DNA from: Nipponacmea schrenckii | Taxonomy: Eukaryota; Mollusca; Gastropoda; Lottiidae | Direction: 5' to 3' | Length of the DNA: 64,000 nt | NCBI GenBank assembly: GCA_030562195.1 | Contig: JAUJPP010000003.1 | Coordinates: forward strand, 47,436,602 to 47,500,601 | Part shown: piece by piece, positions 32,670-44,550 of the stretch | How the letters are laid out: each line of letters begins with the position of its first letter | Position numbering within the stretch: position 1 is the stretch's first letter | Notes under the pieces: model-generated | Told to the model about the DNA's origin: nothing | What the model saw: the letters and a program-made list of their open reading frames with translations, nothing else | The model's database searches: none | Program-made: the position numbers and the translations under genes

Positions 32670-33601
32670 TCAGATTTTTTTTTGTGTTGACAAGTCTTTT
32701 TGCAAGGGTCTTACATAAATTATTGAGGAACCAATGTAGGACTGAAGCAAAAAGATTGTTGTATATCCCTGGGATGGAGGAATTATTACTTCCAAGTTTG
32801 TCCTGTTATTGATTCTTGAAAGATCGAACCCTCCACCATCTGCCAACTTAGGAAAATTTAACAACATTTCCTGTTTGAAATAAATGGAATCATCATTTTT
32901 ATGTAGAAATATTTTTTTCTCTCCAAGCCCTGCCTCTTGTAGCTCCCTCTTAAGAAAGCTATCTGGTTTTGTGTTCTGGAAAAAATATATCATGACTTAA
33001 TTTATGCATAAAAATTAGAATTGCCCACCCAGGGCTATTTATACAGGCCTACTTTGTCTTAATCTGCAGTATAAAATTAAAATCTTCAAATGAACTGTTC
33101 TATTTTTCTAGGCTATTAAATACAAGGTACTTGGAACTAGACTGGTCTTTTTGTTATTCCCAAATGTCAATAAAAATGTAAACAACCTTGGTATTTTGCC
33201 CAATCCTGATGACCAGAATTTAGTTTGAGATAGTTAAGCAGCCTTATAATGGCGGGTCCATGATGAAAAAGAAAAAATAGGTTTACCTGATCATTACTGG
33301 CTAAACAAAAAACCCTGTGAGACCAATTAGGTTTGAAATTTGGTCTGGTACGGATCTTAGTTAAGTTCTTGGAGGAGTTCCGGAAAGAATTATTATAAGG
33401 TGAAAACAATCTCCTGACCTGAGCTACCGGAGTCACAGGTCTAGGAGTAATTACTGCCGTCTCTGGTCTTGAACTAGAGGAACTGGTAGGTCTATTTATA
33501 GAAGTAGGAATATGAGTTTTAGTGGAGGTAACCAGTATGTCACTTTCGAGGGACTCAGCAGCCTTTCGTAGAATTTCTACGGCTTTTTTCAAATCCGACA
33601 T
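32670..33601 (-). CDS. N-terminal part of a G2/M-phase E3 ligase-like protein (two exons)
   Basis: Exon 1 (33287-33601) begins MSDLKKAVEILRKAAESLES and has a Ser/Pro-rich region. A GTAAAC donor joins in phase 0 to exon 2 (to 32670; acceptor TTTTTTCCAG at 32975), which reads EAGLGEKKIFLHKNDD, LLNFPKLADGGGFDLSRI and YVRPLQKDL. This series precedes the HECT domain in a multi-copy animal family usually named G2/M phase-specific E3 ubiquitin ligase-like. Reading stops just after an A9 run (DLSTQKKI), and no HECT domain is found to the left before copy 2. It is probably truncated, perhaps by the neighbouring insertions. A slip in the A9 run is possible. Confidence 0.55.
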
Positions 33602-34628
33602 TTTTATAGATTACCAATGCCGCATTTTAACATCCGGTTTGTAAGCTTATTAAGAGTTAAGTCCCTTTGACAAGGAGCAATTATTGATTTATATTTCCGT
33701 TAGTTTCCGGATTATGTAAATGAAGTAGGTCACGTTTCCTTATAAGATAAACGTTCAAGAATGCAGAAGTTGATTTTACAACTGTCAAGAATACAGAGGT
33801 CGAACTTACATCTTTCAAAGAATGCAAAGTCAAGAAGACATAGTTGAGTATGTCAATAATGCAAAGTTAAGAATTCATTTTCGGAAAAGAAAGTTCAAAT
33901 GTTGACTTTGATATTTTCGTGAAATAAAGTTTGTAAAGTTAACTATGAATATCTCTACATTGCGAATAATATAGAAAGGTGTATTTTGTAATTGTGTAAT
34001 GTGGAAACATGACTTTGAAAAGTTGAGGCCTTGTTTTCAAGTTTGACATTGTAAATAGTCCTGGCAACCATCCCCCTCCATACCTAATAAACTGAGTGCA
34101 AAAATATCTGCTAAAAATAAATGTCGGACGATAAATAAAATTAAATAAGGAAGGCAATTTCTAAAAAAATTCTATGTATCGAAGAAATTTGACGATGCTT
34201 GGGCTCCGTTCGATTTACTGCTTCCAGAAGTAGAAGAGAAGACTCTTTTATTGAGGCAAATCGAATAAACGAGGGGAAGTAACCATAATGAAAGAAAACC
34301 CCACACTTGTACAAATCGTCCGCCATGTTTTCTCCCGTCTCTTCCAACAATTTCTTGGAAGAGTCAGAAGATCTTCAGTAATTGGAAGAGACCGAATTGA
34401 ATGGAAGACGTCTTCCAGAAGCAGAAGTTGATAAATCAAAAAAGGACCGCCGGCAAAATGGCCACCTCCTTATATGCGAGCGAAGCTCTCTCTTGTGGTA
34501 ACATGTATACATGAATATGCATCAGAAGAACTTTGCACCACTGGTAGTAAAAAAAAAAGTGAGAAAAAAGGTGGCCACCATGGGGGCTGCCATGTTTGTT
34601 TACAGTTAGGTCGCAGTCAATCGGCTAT
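33602..34628. other. Upstream region of the HECT-associated gene; no gene seen
   Basis: AT-rich with repeated GTCAAGAAT-type phrases at 33750-33870 (TTCAAGAATGCAGAAG, GTCAAGAATACAGAGG). About 34200-34440 has short inverted repeats of CTTCCAGAAG type. Short frames on the minus strand here lack any recognisable domain. Confidence 0.35.
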
Positions 34629-35116
34629 CAGTGGTTTCACCCGTTTTCAACCGTGGTTGTTTCACCCTAGTTGTTTCACCCATTTTGAGAACTGGTGTTT
34701 TCACCCACTGATTTCTAGTGGTTTCACCCATATCAAAATTTACTAATGATCAAACCAATTAGTTACCATCATAATGAGTGGCATTTCTACATCATTCAGT
34801 TATGAAATTTAACACTTTTTCTGACTACTTAATCTAATTAATCTTTTACATGAAATCTTGAACTAATGGATAAATATTATGAATAAGGTACATAAATATA
34901 TATATATATATCGGCAACAATATAGACACAACTATTGTTTTTGTCAAAAACTATTATCAATTATTATACGAGTAAAGTGAAATAAAATATAGAATGTATG
35001 TTTTTATTTATGTTAGCAAAATAGGGGGTGAATCCACTATGGTTGAAATAACCAGATAATTTTAAGCCTCGGGTTGAAACAACCACGGTTGAACTTGTAA
35101 ACGGGTGAAACGACTG
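34629..35116 (+). mobile_element. MITE with about 40-bp terminal inverted repeats
   Basis: The left end CAGTGGTTTCACCCGTTTTC ... AACCGTGGTTGTTTCACCC matches the reverse complement of the right end CAGTCGTTTCACCCGTTTAC ... AACCGTGGTTGTTTCAACCC with one 4-5 base gap. The interior is AT-rich with a (TA)n tract at 34898-34912 and no frame. I could not find a target duplication, so the superfamily is open. Confidence 0.65.
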
Positions 35117-36050
35117 TCTCCCAGCCAATCGAGTCTCGGAGTGAATATTCTAGAATTCTTAAAATAAATTACATTTCTTTCACAAACACTAAAATGGATG
35201 TTTCGCACCCTATAAAAATGCCTTGGTTTAATCTTAATGTTGGTGCAGAAGATATTCAGACGTTCAACAATTCAGTGAAAACAAATCTGTACTCTTTATA
35301 ACTTTATTAATATTAACTTGACTTGAGTAAAGTTGTTGTTGTTCACAGATTGACTAAAATAAACAATTACAATAACTATTAAACATCTTAAACTTCACTT
35401 ATAAAATAGGCCTATCAATAATAATAGACTTGCCTGTCTACTGTTGCAATGGAATGTATGTCACGTGACCAGCTGAGCAGCGGGAAAGGGAAAACTTTAT
35501 CTGACATCTATTTTACATCAAAATATACACTTTTTGACAATAACACCTAATTTCACAATGCTAAACATCAAAAGATACATGTTATATATAAAATTACATA
35601 TAAAATACTAAGTTTACCGATTTATTATGCCTGTTATTTCCACAATTCCACACATAGAAAATTCTCGCTAACTTTGACCATGTTGCCTTTTTTATGTAAC
35701 TGGACAATCGCAACTCAAACTAGTTACTGGATAATTGTGCATTAAACTAATGCTTGGATATTCGCGACTAAAACAAAAGAGACTTAAGGAAACAAGACTA
35801 ACATATCATTGTAATGCTTTTCGCTCTCACACTTAATTTTTCCTGAATGTTCTATGCGGGATTTCCATAAACAAGTTCATCTCATATAGGAGTTGTCTTT
35901 GCTCCCCGTACAAATTGCATTGATAGGGCGTTGTCTGACGTCACATGCTATTTATGACGTCGAAATTTATCTATGAATGACATTATTTTGCGTATTCATT
36001 GTCATTATTATCAATAGCCCTTGTATGCGCTCTCATTCAAGGCCATGTCT
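35117..36050. other. No recognisable gene
   Basis: AT-rich unique sequence. There is an isolated TCACGTGACC E-box at 35461 and TGACGTCA-like sites near 35937-35960 (CTGACGTCACATG, ATGACGTCG), but no transcribed feature that I can attach to them. Confidence 0.35.
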
Positions 36051-36302
36051 TATTACGTATTTCGACTTTGGCGAAAACGTATTGTAATCGTTCGGATTAT
36101 TTTATTACGTATTTCGACTTTGGCGAAAACGTATTGTAATCGTTCGGATTATTACGTATTTCGACTTTGGCGAAAACGTATTGTATTCGTTCGGATTATT
36201 TTATTACGTATTTCGACTTTGTCGAAAACGTATTGTAATCGTTCGGATTATTACGTATTTCGACTTTGGCGAAAACGTATTGTAATCGTTCGGATTATTT
36301 TA
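36051..36302 (+). repeat. 52/47-bp alternating minisatellite
   Basis: Five units of TATTACGTATTTCGACTTTGG... begin at 36051, 36103, 36150, 36202 and 36249. Spacings alternate 52 and 47 because TTTTA is present or absent at the joint. The array ends in a T tract at 36302. Confidence 0.85.
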
Positions 36303-39300
36303 TTTTTTTTTTTTTTTTTTTTTTTTTTGTAATTCTTGGATGAGTTTGCAGACAAACTGGTAAAAGGTGCAGAAATTCTAAATCTACAGTTGATCTTAGA
36401 ATGATTTCTATTATCAAATAAAACAAAACCGGAAGTTCTATCTCTGACAGAAAGTCAGAACCGGAAGTTCAGGTTTTTTTGCTTTAGCAAGTTTATTTTC
36501 AGTTCGATTTTGACCGGATTTTCAGATTTGAAAACTTCAATGTATTTGTCAACTAACAATTATAGGTTTTATGCAATTAGGTTAAATATTTTACCCACGA
36601 TTTGCAATTCAATATTCAAGGGTCATCGGCAAAAATTTCAGACCGTGATTTCTCCTTTAATATAAATGGTAAAATTTTGAAACTTTACCAGTTGATAGGC
36701 AATATGATTATAATTTTTGAAAAAATGTGAAAAAAAAAATTCCACTTCCGGTTTAGCCTCAAATGACGTAATTACATAACTTCCGGTCTATAACTGCTAG
36801 GTGAAAAGTGAAAACTGTTTTATAAATAACTTGTCAATAGTAATTGAATTGACCCAAATAATTAGGTCAAGCTGCCATATCGGCCGCCATTTTGAATTTT
36901 CGTTACAATTCTTAAATCCGAAATTCAGACACTACTGATAGACCGATTTTGATGAAATTTAGCACATAGATACAATGGATCATTATCTACCTTTTCTTGG
37001 AGACCGATTTTCAAATTTCTTATTTTCTTTCGAATTATTTAAATTTCGATTTTTTCAAAATTAGGTCACTTTAACGGTACGGAAGGTGTGACCCACTTAA
37101 TCTATGACCTTGAAAATTAAGTCAAATAATATTCAATATATTGTCTACGAGTAGATATTTTTTAATTTGGCTTACTTAAAAAATTCATAGAGATAAGTGT
37201 ACTTAAATACAGTAAAAATTGATAATTTTCATATTTTCGCCATCATTAACCGTTACGGAAGGTGTGACCTAATTATTTTATGACTTTGAAAACTAGGTCA
37301 AATGATATTCAATATATTGTCTAGATGTAGGTAATTGCAAATTTAGCCTACATAATATTTTAAGGCTCTCGAAATACGTTCATAATTGTAAGCAATTCTA
37401 GTTTTATTTTTTTTTTTTTTTTTTTTTTTTTTGTAATTCTTGGATGAGTTTGCAGACAAACTGGTAAAAGGTGCAGAAATTCTAAATCTACAGTTGATCT
37501 TAGAATGATTTCTATTATCAAATAAAACAAAACCGGAAGTTCTATCTCTGACAGGAAGTGAGAACCGGAAGTTCAGGTTTTTTTGCTTTAGCAAGTTTAT
37601 TTTCAGTTCGATTTTGACCGGATTTTCAGATTTGAAAACTTCAATGTATTTGTCAACTAACAATTATAGGTTTTATGCAATTAGGCTAAATATTTTACCC
37701 ACGATTTGCAATTCAATATTCAAGGGTCATCGGCAAAAATTTCAGACCGTGATTTCTCCTTTAATATAAATGGTAAAATTTTGAAACTTTACCAGTTGAT
37801 AGGCGATATGTTTATAATTTTTGAAAAAATGTGAAAATAAAAATTCCACTTCCGGTTTAGCCTCAAATGACGTAATTACGTAACTTCCGGTCTATAACTG
37901 CTAGGTGAAAAGTGAAAACTGTTTTATAAATAACTTGTCAATAGTAATTGATTTGACCTAAATAATTAGGTCAAGCTGCCATATCGGCCGCCATTTTGAA
38001 TTTTCGTTACAATTCTTAAATCCGAAATTCAGACACTACTGATAGACCGATTTTGATGAAATTTAGCACATAGATACAATGGATCATTATCTACCTTTTC
38101 TTGGAGACCGATTTTCGAATTTCGTATTTTCTTTCGAATTATTTAAATTTCGATTTTTTCAAAATTAGGTCACTTTAACGGGTACGGAAGGTGTGACCCA
38201 CTTAATCTATGACCTTGAAAATTAGGTCAAATAATATTCAATATATTGTCTACAAGTAGATATTTTTTAATTTGGCTTACTTAAAAAATTCATAGAGTTA
38301 AGTGTACTTAAAGACAGCAAAAATTGATAATTTTCATATTTTCGCCATCATTAACCGTTACGGAAGGTGTGACCTAATTATTTTATGACTTTGAAAACTA
38401 GGTCAAATGATATTCAATATATTGTCTAGATGTAGGTAATTGCAAATTTAGCCTACATAATATTTTAAGGCTCTCGAAATACGTTCATAATTGTAAGCAA
38501 TTCTAGTTTTATTTTTTTTTTTTTTGTAATTCTTGGATGAGTTTGCAGACAAACTGGTAAAAGGTGCAGAAATTCTAAATCTACAGTTGATCTTAGAATG
38601 ATTTCTATTATCAAATAAAACAAAACCGGAAGTTCTATCTCTGACAGGAAGTGAGAACCGGAAGTTCAGGTTTTTTTGCTTTAGCAAGTTTATTTTCAGT
38701 TCGATTTTGACCGGATTTTCAGATTTGAAAACTTCAATGTATTTGTCAACTAACAATTATAGGTTTTATGCAATTAGTTTAAATATTTTACCCACGATTT
38801 GCAATTCAATATTCAAGGGTCATCGGCAAAAATTTCAGACCGTGATTTCTCCTTTAATATAAATGGTAAAATTTTGAAACTTTACCAGTTGATAGGCGAT
38901 ATGATTATAATTTTTGAAAAAATGTGAAAAAAAAAATTCCACTTCCGGTTTAGCCTCAAATGACGTAATTACGTAACTTCCGGTCTATAACTGCTAGATG
39001 AAAAGTGAAAACTGTTTTATAAATAACTTGTCAATAGTAATTGATTTGACCTAAATAATTAGGTCAAGCTGCCATATCGGCCGCCATTTTGAATTTTCGT
39101 TTCAATTCTTAAATCCGAAATTCAGACACTACTGATAGACCGATTTTGATGAAATTTAGCACATAGATACAATGGATCATTATCTACCTTTTCTTGGAGA
39201 CCGATTTTCAAATTTCGTTTTTTCTTTCGAATTATTTAAATTTCGATTTTTTCAAAATTAGGTCACTTTAACGGGTACGGAAGGTGTGACCCACTTAATC

Positions 39301-39559
39301 TATGACCTTGAAAATTAGGTCAAATAATATTCAATATATTGTCTACGAGAAGATATTTTTTAATTTGGCTTACTTAAAAAATTCATAGAGATAAGTGTAC
39401 TTAAATACAGCAAAAATTGATAATTTTCATATTTTCGCCATCATTAACCGTTACGGAAGGTGTGACCTAATTATTTTATGACTTTGAAAACTAGGTCAAA
39501 TGATATTCAATATTTTGTCTAGATGTAGGTAATTGCAAATTTAGCCTACATAATATTTT
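36303..39559 (+). repeat. 1.1-kb macrosatellite, three units ending at an assembly gap
   Basis: Each unit follows a T tract (about 27, 29 and 13 bases at 36302, 37402 and 38513) and starts GTAATTCTTGGATGAGTTTG at 36329, 37433 and 38526. Periods are 1104 and 1093 bp, and the units are nearly identical. Recognisable landmarks in each are CCGGAAGTTC, CATATCGGCCGCCATTTTG and two ACGGAAGGTGTGACC blocks. The 103-codon minus frame repeats with the unit and has no known domain. The third unit runs into the N gap, so the array is likely longer. Confidence 0.9.
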
Positions 39560-40059
39560 NNNNNNNNNNNNNNNNNNNNNNNNNNNNNNNNNNNNNNNNN
39601 NNNNNNNNNNNNNNNNNNNNNNNNNNNNNNNNNNNNNNNNNNNNNNNNNNNNNNNNNNNNNNNNNNNNNNNNNNNNNNNNNNNNNNNNNNNNNNNNNNNN
39701 NNNNNNNNNNNNNNNNNNNNNNNNNNNNNNNNNNNNNNNNNNNNNNNNNNNNNNNNNNNNNNNNNNNNNNNNNNNNNNNNNNNNNNNNNNNNNNNNNNNN
39801 NNNNNNNNNNNNNNNNNNNNNNNNNNNNNNNNNNNNNNNNNNNNNNNNNNNNNNNNNNNNNNNNNNNNNNNNNNNNNNNNNNNNNNNNNNNNNNNNNNNN
39901 NNNNNNNNNNNNNNNNNNNNNNNNNNNNNNNNNNNNNNNNNNNNNNNNNNNNNNNNNNNNNNNNNNNNNNNNNNNNNNNNNNNNNNNNNNNNNNNNNNNN
40001 NNNNNNNNNNNNNNNNNNNNNNNNNNNNNNNNNNNNNNNNNNNNNNNNNNNNNNNNNNN
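39560..40059. other. Assembly gap, 500 N
   Basis: Placeholder of exactly 500 N at the end of the macrosatellite, presumably where the repeat could not be assembled. Confidence 0.98.
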
Positions 40060-40190
40060 ACGAAATAACCATCGCTATTTCGATTAAACGAAATAAATTA
40101 TTTCGTTTAAACGAAATAATGACGTCACTATTTCGATTAAACGAAATAATTATTTCGTTAAAACGAAATACTAAAAAAAAAGTATTAAGA
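40060..40190 (+). repeat. Palindromic TTTCGTTTAAACGAAA repeats
   Basis: ATTTCGATTAAACGAAATAA units recur. A perfect 24-bp palindrome lies at 40097-40120 (half-site ATTATTTCGTTT), followed by GACGTCAC and two more half-sites to 40170. It is possibly the end of an element lost in the gap. Confidence 0.6.
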
Positions 40191-40197
40191 GTGCGTG

Positions 40198-40860
40198 TAA
40201 GGGGCTCCGTACAGAAGGACTTACATTGCCTTCCTTTAAAATCCCGTATTGAATACAAAATTCTCAGTTAAACATACAATGCATTTAAACCCGTGAGGAC
40301 TCTCCTTCATATCTACAAAATATTTTTATCCCCTTACCTGCCCGCTCTTTACGCTCTCAAAATAAAAACTTACTAAACACATATAATGCATTTGCAGCAC
40401 CCAATCTGTGGAACACCCTACGATTAAAATAAAAAAACTGTGCATCCCTCGAAACTTTTAAAAAACATCTGAAAACACACCTTTTTAATAAATATTATAA
40501 CTTCTGAGCCTTATTAAATGCAGATTTAACTCCTCTGCTTTTAATAGTACCTTTATGCTTTGATCATTCTTTAGTTGAATTTTTATCTCATGTTTAATGT
40601 GTCTTTTATTTTATCTAAAGTTGAATCCTTTTTAGTTTTACTATACTTATTTGTTACTTGTACTTTATTTAAGTTTTCACATACTATGATTTAGGCTTTA
40701 AAATTTTTTATCTGAAGTTGAATCTTATGTAAATCTAATGTTAATTCTTATGTAAATCAGTGCCACAGAGCAACTATGTTGGATTTTAGGCACAATTCAT
40801 TATTTATTATTTATAACCTGTGTTAGATATAATAATAATAATAATAATAAACTCTTTATT
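40198..40860 (+). pseudogene. LINE (CR1/L2-like) 3' end with (AAT)n tail
   Basis: Broken frames read DLHCLPLKSRIEYKIL (40218 on), then LPARSLRSQNKNLL, AFAAPNLWNTLRL and a stop, then CASLETFKKHLKTHLFN to about 40507. This is the standard C-terminal tail of CR1/L2-type reverse transcriptases (LHWLP..RI.YKIL ... AAP.LWN.LP ... F...LKTHLF). The 3' UTR has GTGCCACAGAGCAAC and GGATTTTAGGC phrases like those families and ends in (AAT)n at about 40827-40850. Confidence 0.75.
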
Positions 40861-41489
40861 TTACATGGGTCAGAATTAGGCCCAATACACAAGGACATGG
40901 TCCTGTCTCACATTCAGCCCATGGGGCAATACATTGGAAAAAAAAAGAAAAAAAAAAAAAAAAAGAAAAAAAGAAAATAAAATCGAAAATACATAATATC
41001 TCAATATACAATTCGTCTGAAATACTAAAAATACACAAGTACATGTGTATCAAATGGACAGAGATATGTTCCGGCGATCAAGTACATGACCACAAATAAA
41101 TATACAATACTCCACGTACAATTTGTTTAAAAATACACAAGTACATGTGCATGAATGGACAGATTTTCAACCTACAATTTGTTTATAAAATGGATGTAAT
41201 ATAAAGTTCCCGCGGCCATGCTACACCCGAAAAAATCACGTATTATTTCAACGTACAATTTATTTTCAAATACACAATTACATGTGTAAATAATGGACAG
41301 ATTTATCTTCCGGCGATCAAGTACATGACAGCAAAAACCATATATCATTTCAATGTACAATTAGTTTTAAAATACACAAGTACATGTGTATAAAATGGAC
41401 AGATTCATCATTCTACGATCAAGTACATGACCACAAAAACCAAGGAATAGACAAGTACATCTGCATGAGACGATCAGACATCAAAACAT

Positions 41490-41527
<38 letters not shown>

Positions 41528-41560
41528 TGAAAAAAAAAAAAATGAAAAAAAGAATTGCTA
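40861..41560 (+). repeat. About 105-bp diverged tandem repeats and A-rich tracts
   Basis: ACACAAGTACATGTG recurs near 41033, 41136, 41270 (as ACACAATTACATGTG) and 41374, with ATCAAGTACATGACC about 50 bases after each. Spacing is about 100-135 bp. The array lies between A-rich stretches at 40938-40980 and 41490-41545. No coding potential; minus-strand frames here are shadows. Confidence 0.65.
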
Positions 41561-42508
41561 AAGCGTCAGTGCATGTGCTGCGAGCGGGCTACCCAACCCT
41601 ACTCCATTTTATGTTCTTATTTTCTATGGAGGGGGAGGTAGGATTTGTCCATGCTCAAGACCAGCTTTAAGGATGTTTACTCATCCCAGACAGTAGTAAT
41701 TTAGATTTTCAAAATTGGTTCAAGTTAGGCCAAAATAGAATTGTTGGTGGTGATAATACCTGTGGGAAAGGGAAAAATAAAATTAATAAATTACTTAAAT
41801 CATTAAATCATGGAGATATTACTTATATTGCATTATTTGGAGCTATGAACTGTAAGTAGTGTAAATTACTTTTGCGATATTGTCTGATGTTTATGCTGAA
41901 AATGCAGCTCCCCCATAATGGTTCATGATATAACAAAAATCATTCTATCCTATTATAAAAAATGGACATCCAACTTATTGATCTCAGTCGACATTGACAG
42001 TCAAAAGACACGCGGCTCTTTTCTGATAATACAGAATATAAATCATGACACAACCCCGTGTTCACGTGTGCATTAACTTTTTATTGAAAAAAAAGGGGTT
42101 TGGTCATAAGTACCAGTTCCGTGAGTTCATCGTGAGAGGAATTACGATGAAAATTTATTGAACCTCCCCAAAATATGACTAGGACAGTGACTTAAAATTA
42201 CTCTTATTAACCTCCAAATGATAAAATATCTCGGACATGGGATTCCCGTTTATATTCCCTTTTCATGCAGGAGCAGACGCATGTAGGCTAGTAATTTTTT
42301 GGTACATTAATGTGTGTGTGTGTGTGTGTGTGTTGAAAGTTGTGATTACGTAGATTGAACGACAAGCTATCAAGAAGGCATTTCATTTTCATCTCGCTAA
42401 TCGTACCAAGGAATACGGGATATATACAAGAAGGACTAATTTTGTAGACCGAAAAACAATCAATTTTCCCCTTAACAATAACCATTTTATTTACTCATTA
42501 TAGGCATA
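41561..42508. other. No recognisable gene; (TG)n at 42310-42332
   Basis: The only clear feature is a dinucleotide run of about eleven TG at 42310-42332. The rest is unique AT-rich sequence between the simple repeats and the astacin gene. Confidence 0.5.
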
Positions 42509-42741
42509 TTACTTTCCATGGGGCCTTGGAATACAACCATACAAAATCTGAATTTCCTTAATGTCAATGGGACTAAGATGTGTTCTTTGTCCAATGCTGA
42601 CTCCACGCTGTTTAGGAATGATGGTTGGCTTTCTTCGATCTTTAGCAAAGGAATATGCGTTGTAGTGCATGACCGATTCATAGTCGTATGGTTCACCTAG
42701 TTCGTCGATGTTTGTGTATTTGACAAAGTTATGTTCACGTC
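42509..42741 (-). CDS. Astacin alternative last exon, distal copy
   Basis: Begins after TTACTTCCAG with GREHNFVKYTNIDELGEPYDYESVMHY and stops at 42509. Phase and ends match the proximal copy (42851-43083). Both hold the Met-turn, and only about ten residues differ. Only one of the two can be joined to exon 43278-43453 in a given mRNA. Confidence 0.8.
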
Positions 42742-44550
42742 CTGGAAGTAAACCGACATTATTTATCATTTATCTATTTTCAGGCAGGGTTCGTAAAAAA
42801 AATGACAAAGAACATAGAGCGCATCAGTTTATTAAATTACTATTGCCATTCTATTTTCCACTGGGTCTTGGAATACAACCATATAAGATCTGAATCTCTT
42901 TGATATCAATGGGACTCAAATGAGTTCTTTGTCCAATGCTGACTCCACGCTGTTTTGGAATGATGGTTGGCTTTCTTCGATCTTTAGCAAAGGAATATGC
43001 GTTGTAGTGCATGACCGATTCATAGTCGTAATGTTGTCCCAGTTCGTCGATGTCTGTATGTTTGATAAAATTGTGTTCGTGCCCTGCAATATCAAACGAT
43101 GCAATCTGTCACCTGTGTACTTTTTAGAATGCCCACTTCCATTTAAAATCAGTCCGGAACCGTTGTAACAAAACACAGGGACGAAATAGAGGAATAGATA
43201 ATGCAGTGGAATATTTCTACTGCTCTGTTTAGACAGTGGAAACAGAAGACATAATCGATGATGTATAATGGCCTTACCTGGTTGAATATTGCTGAAGTCG
43301 ATCGTGACGTAACTATCTCTGTCGTGTCGACTCTGTTCATGCCAAGATCCAAGAGCATGATTAATTTCGTGCATAATGGTGCCAATTCTTAGACAACCTC
43401 GTCCTAAGGTTACTGTTGATGAAGAATGTCCCATTCCTACAGGAGTATGACATCTGGAATTAAAGAAATTTAATTGTTTTTCTAAGATTTCAAATTATTC
43501 GATATTTCTCAATTTTGAAAAAAAAATACGTGTAGCTTTACAACTATAACAGTTACAGGGTATGCAGAGGAAAAACTTTCTAAGTGAAAATTGTTGGAAC
43601 TTACCCTGAACCATCAGCAAATCTAATGTACTGTCTCTGATTAGTATGTGGTGTAAAATGGATACACGTTTTACCATTTACTTTGGTTTTCTCTTCAATG
43701 GTTCTCATGGCATTTCGAATTGAAGTCTGATCACTGGAAGCTACAATACAAAACAGCTGGGTTAATGCATAGAGATGTCTCCTTGTATCCAAATGTATTC
43801 TAGATCTGTCAGTTTTCGATTGAGTAGTTTTTGACAAAGATTATCTATATTCGATTTTGATATTTTGAAGGAAATATCTATGATGATCTTTCTCTACGAC
43901 TGTAACTGGAATATCAACACTTACAGTAATGTGATGAAATGGAATATGGTACAACTCCAGAATGCCACAGTCTACTCTTGTCAGTTATAGCATTTCTATT
44001 CTGAAATAATGAGAAAATAAATATTAGGGCCTATTCGACTGGAATATCTTTTGTGTCGTCTTCTAGTCTCTGTTGTAGCAGTCATCAAATAACATTTTAT
44101 ATTCTATAGGTAAACTTACGTTGGGGTCATCACCTTCTCTCAACTCAATATCACCCTCAAACAATCCTAGAAATATGCAATTTTCAAATAAAGTTAATTT
44201 TGCTGGAGGTTGGTGCATGTACTACACAATGGTGATATAAGATTTTCATTGTGTGTACCATCACTTGGTCTCGGGGTATTTACACTATCAGATGATCTGA
44301 GGGTACATAAATCATTCGTTGTAAAATGCATTATTAGTTATTAGGATCAGTTGGTCTAAAGGTGTATACATTGTTCTGAGAGTATATGGACTATCGGGTG
44401 TTTTAAGGTTATATTCTCCATCAAGTGTTCTATTGTGGTGCTACGTGAACGATTAGGTGTTCTAGGGTATTTTGTACTAAAAAGAGAGTCATAAGTAAGA
44501 AGATTTCAGTCTTACCTGGGTTTTCTTCGGGAAAATTATCGTCAAATTCT
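42509..44550 (-). CDS. Astacin-family zinc metalloprotease (5' end not seen)
   Basis: Exons on the minus strand with proper boundaries and phases are 44518-44550, 44120-44166 (GLFEGDIELREGDDPN, propeptide), 43927-44000 (mature start, NRNAITDKSRLWHSGVVPYSI), 43605-43740 (CIHFTPHTNQRQYIRF), 43278-43453 and two versions of the last exon. The zinc site HEINHALGSWHEQSRHDRD is complete (three His, catalytic Glu), and the Met-turn SVMHYNAYSF is in the last exon. It should be a secreted or extracellular endopeptidase acting on matrix or peptide substrates. After the catalytic domain the protein ends (CIPRPHGK or CIPRPSGK), with no EGF, CUB or ShK domain. The signal peptide and first exon would lie upstream in poor sequence (44790-45960). 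Confidence 0.85.
42851..43083 (-). CDS. Astacin alternative last exon, proximal copy
   Basis: Begins after GATATTGCAG with GHEHNFIKHTDIDELGQHYDYESVMHY and stops at 42851. It lies nearer the shared exons, so it would be the default. The stretch 42742-42850 between the copies is only about 110 bp, too short for a separate gene start, so the pair are duplicated exons and not two genes. Confidence 0.8.

Noticed and set aside
36021..36332. 103-codon plus-strand frame in the 52/47 minisatellite
   Set aside because: Repeat read-through; ends in the T tract as a phenylalanine run.
42711..43083. Two separate astacin genes
   Set aside because: Only the last exon is duplicated; all upstream exons with the zinc site occur once, and only about 110 bp separates the two last exons.
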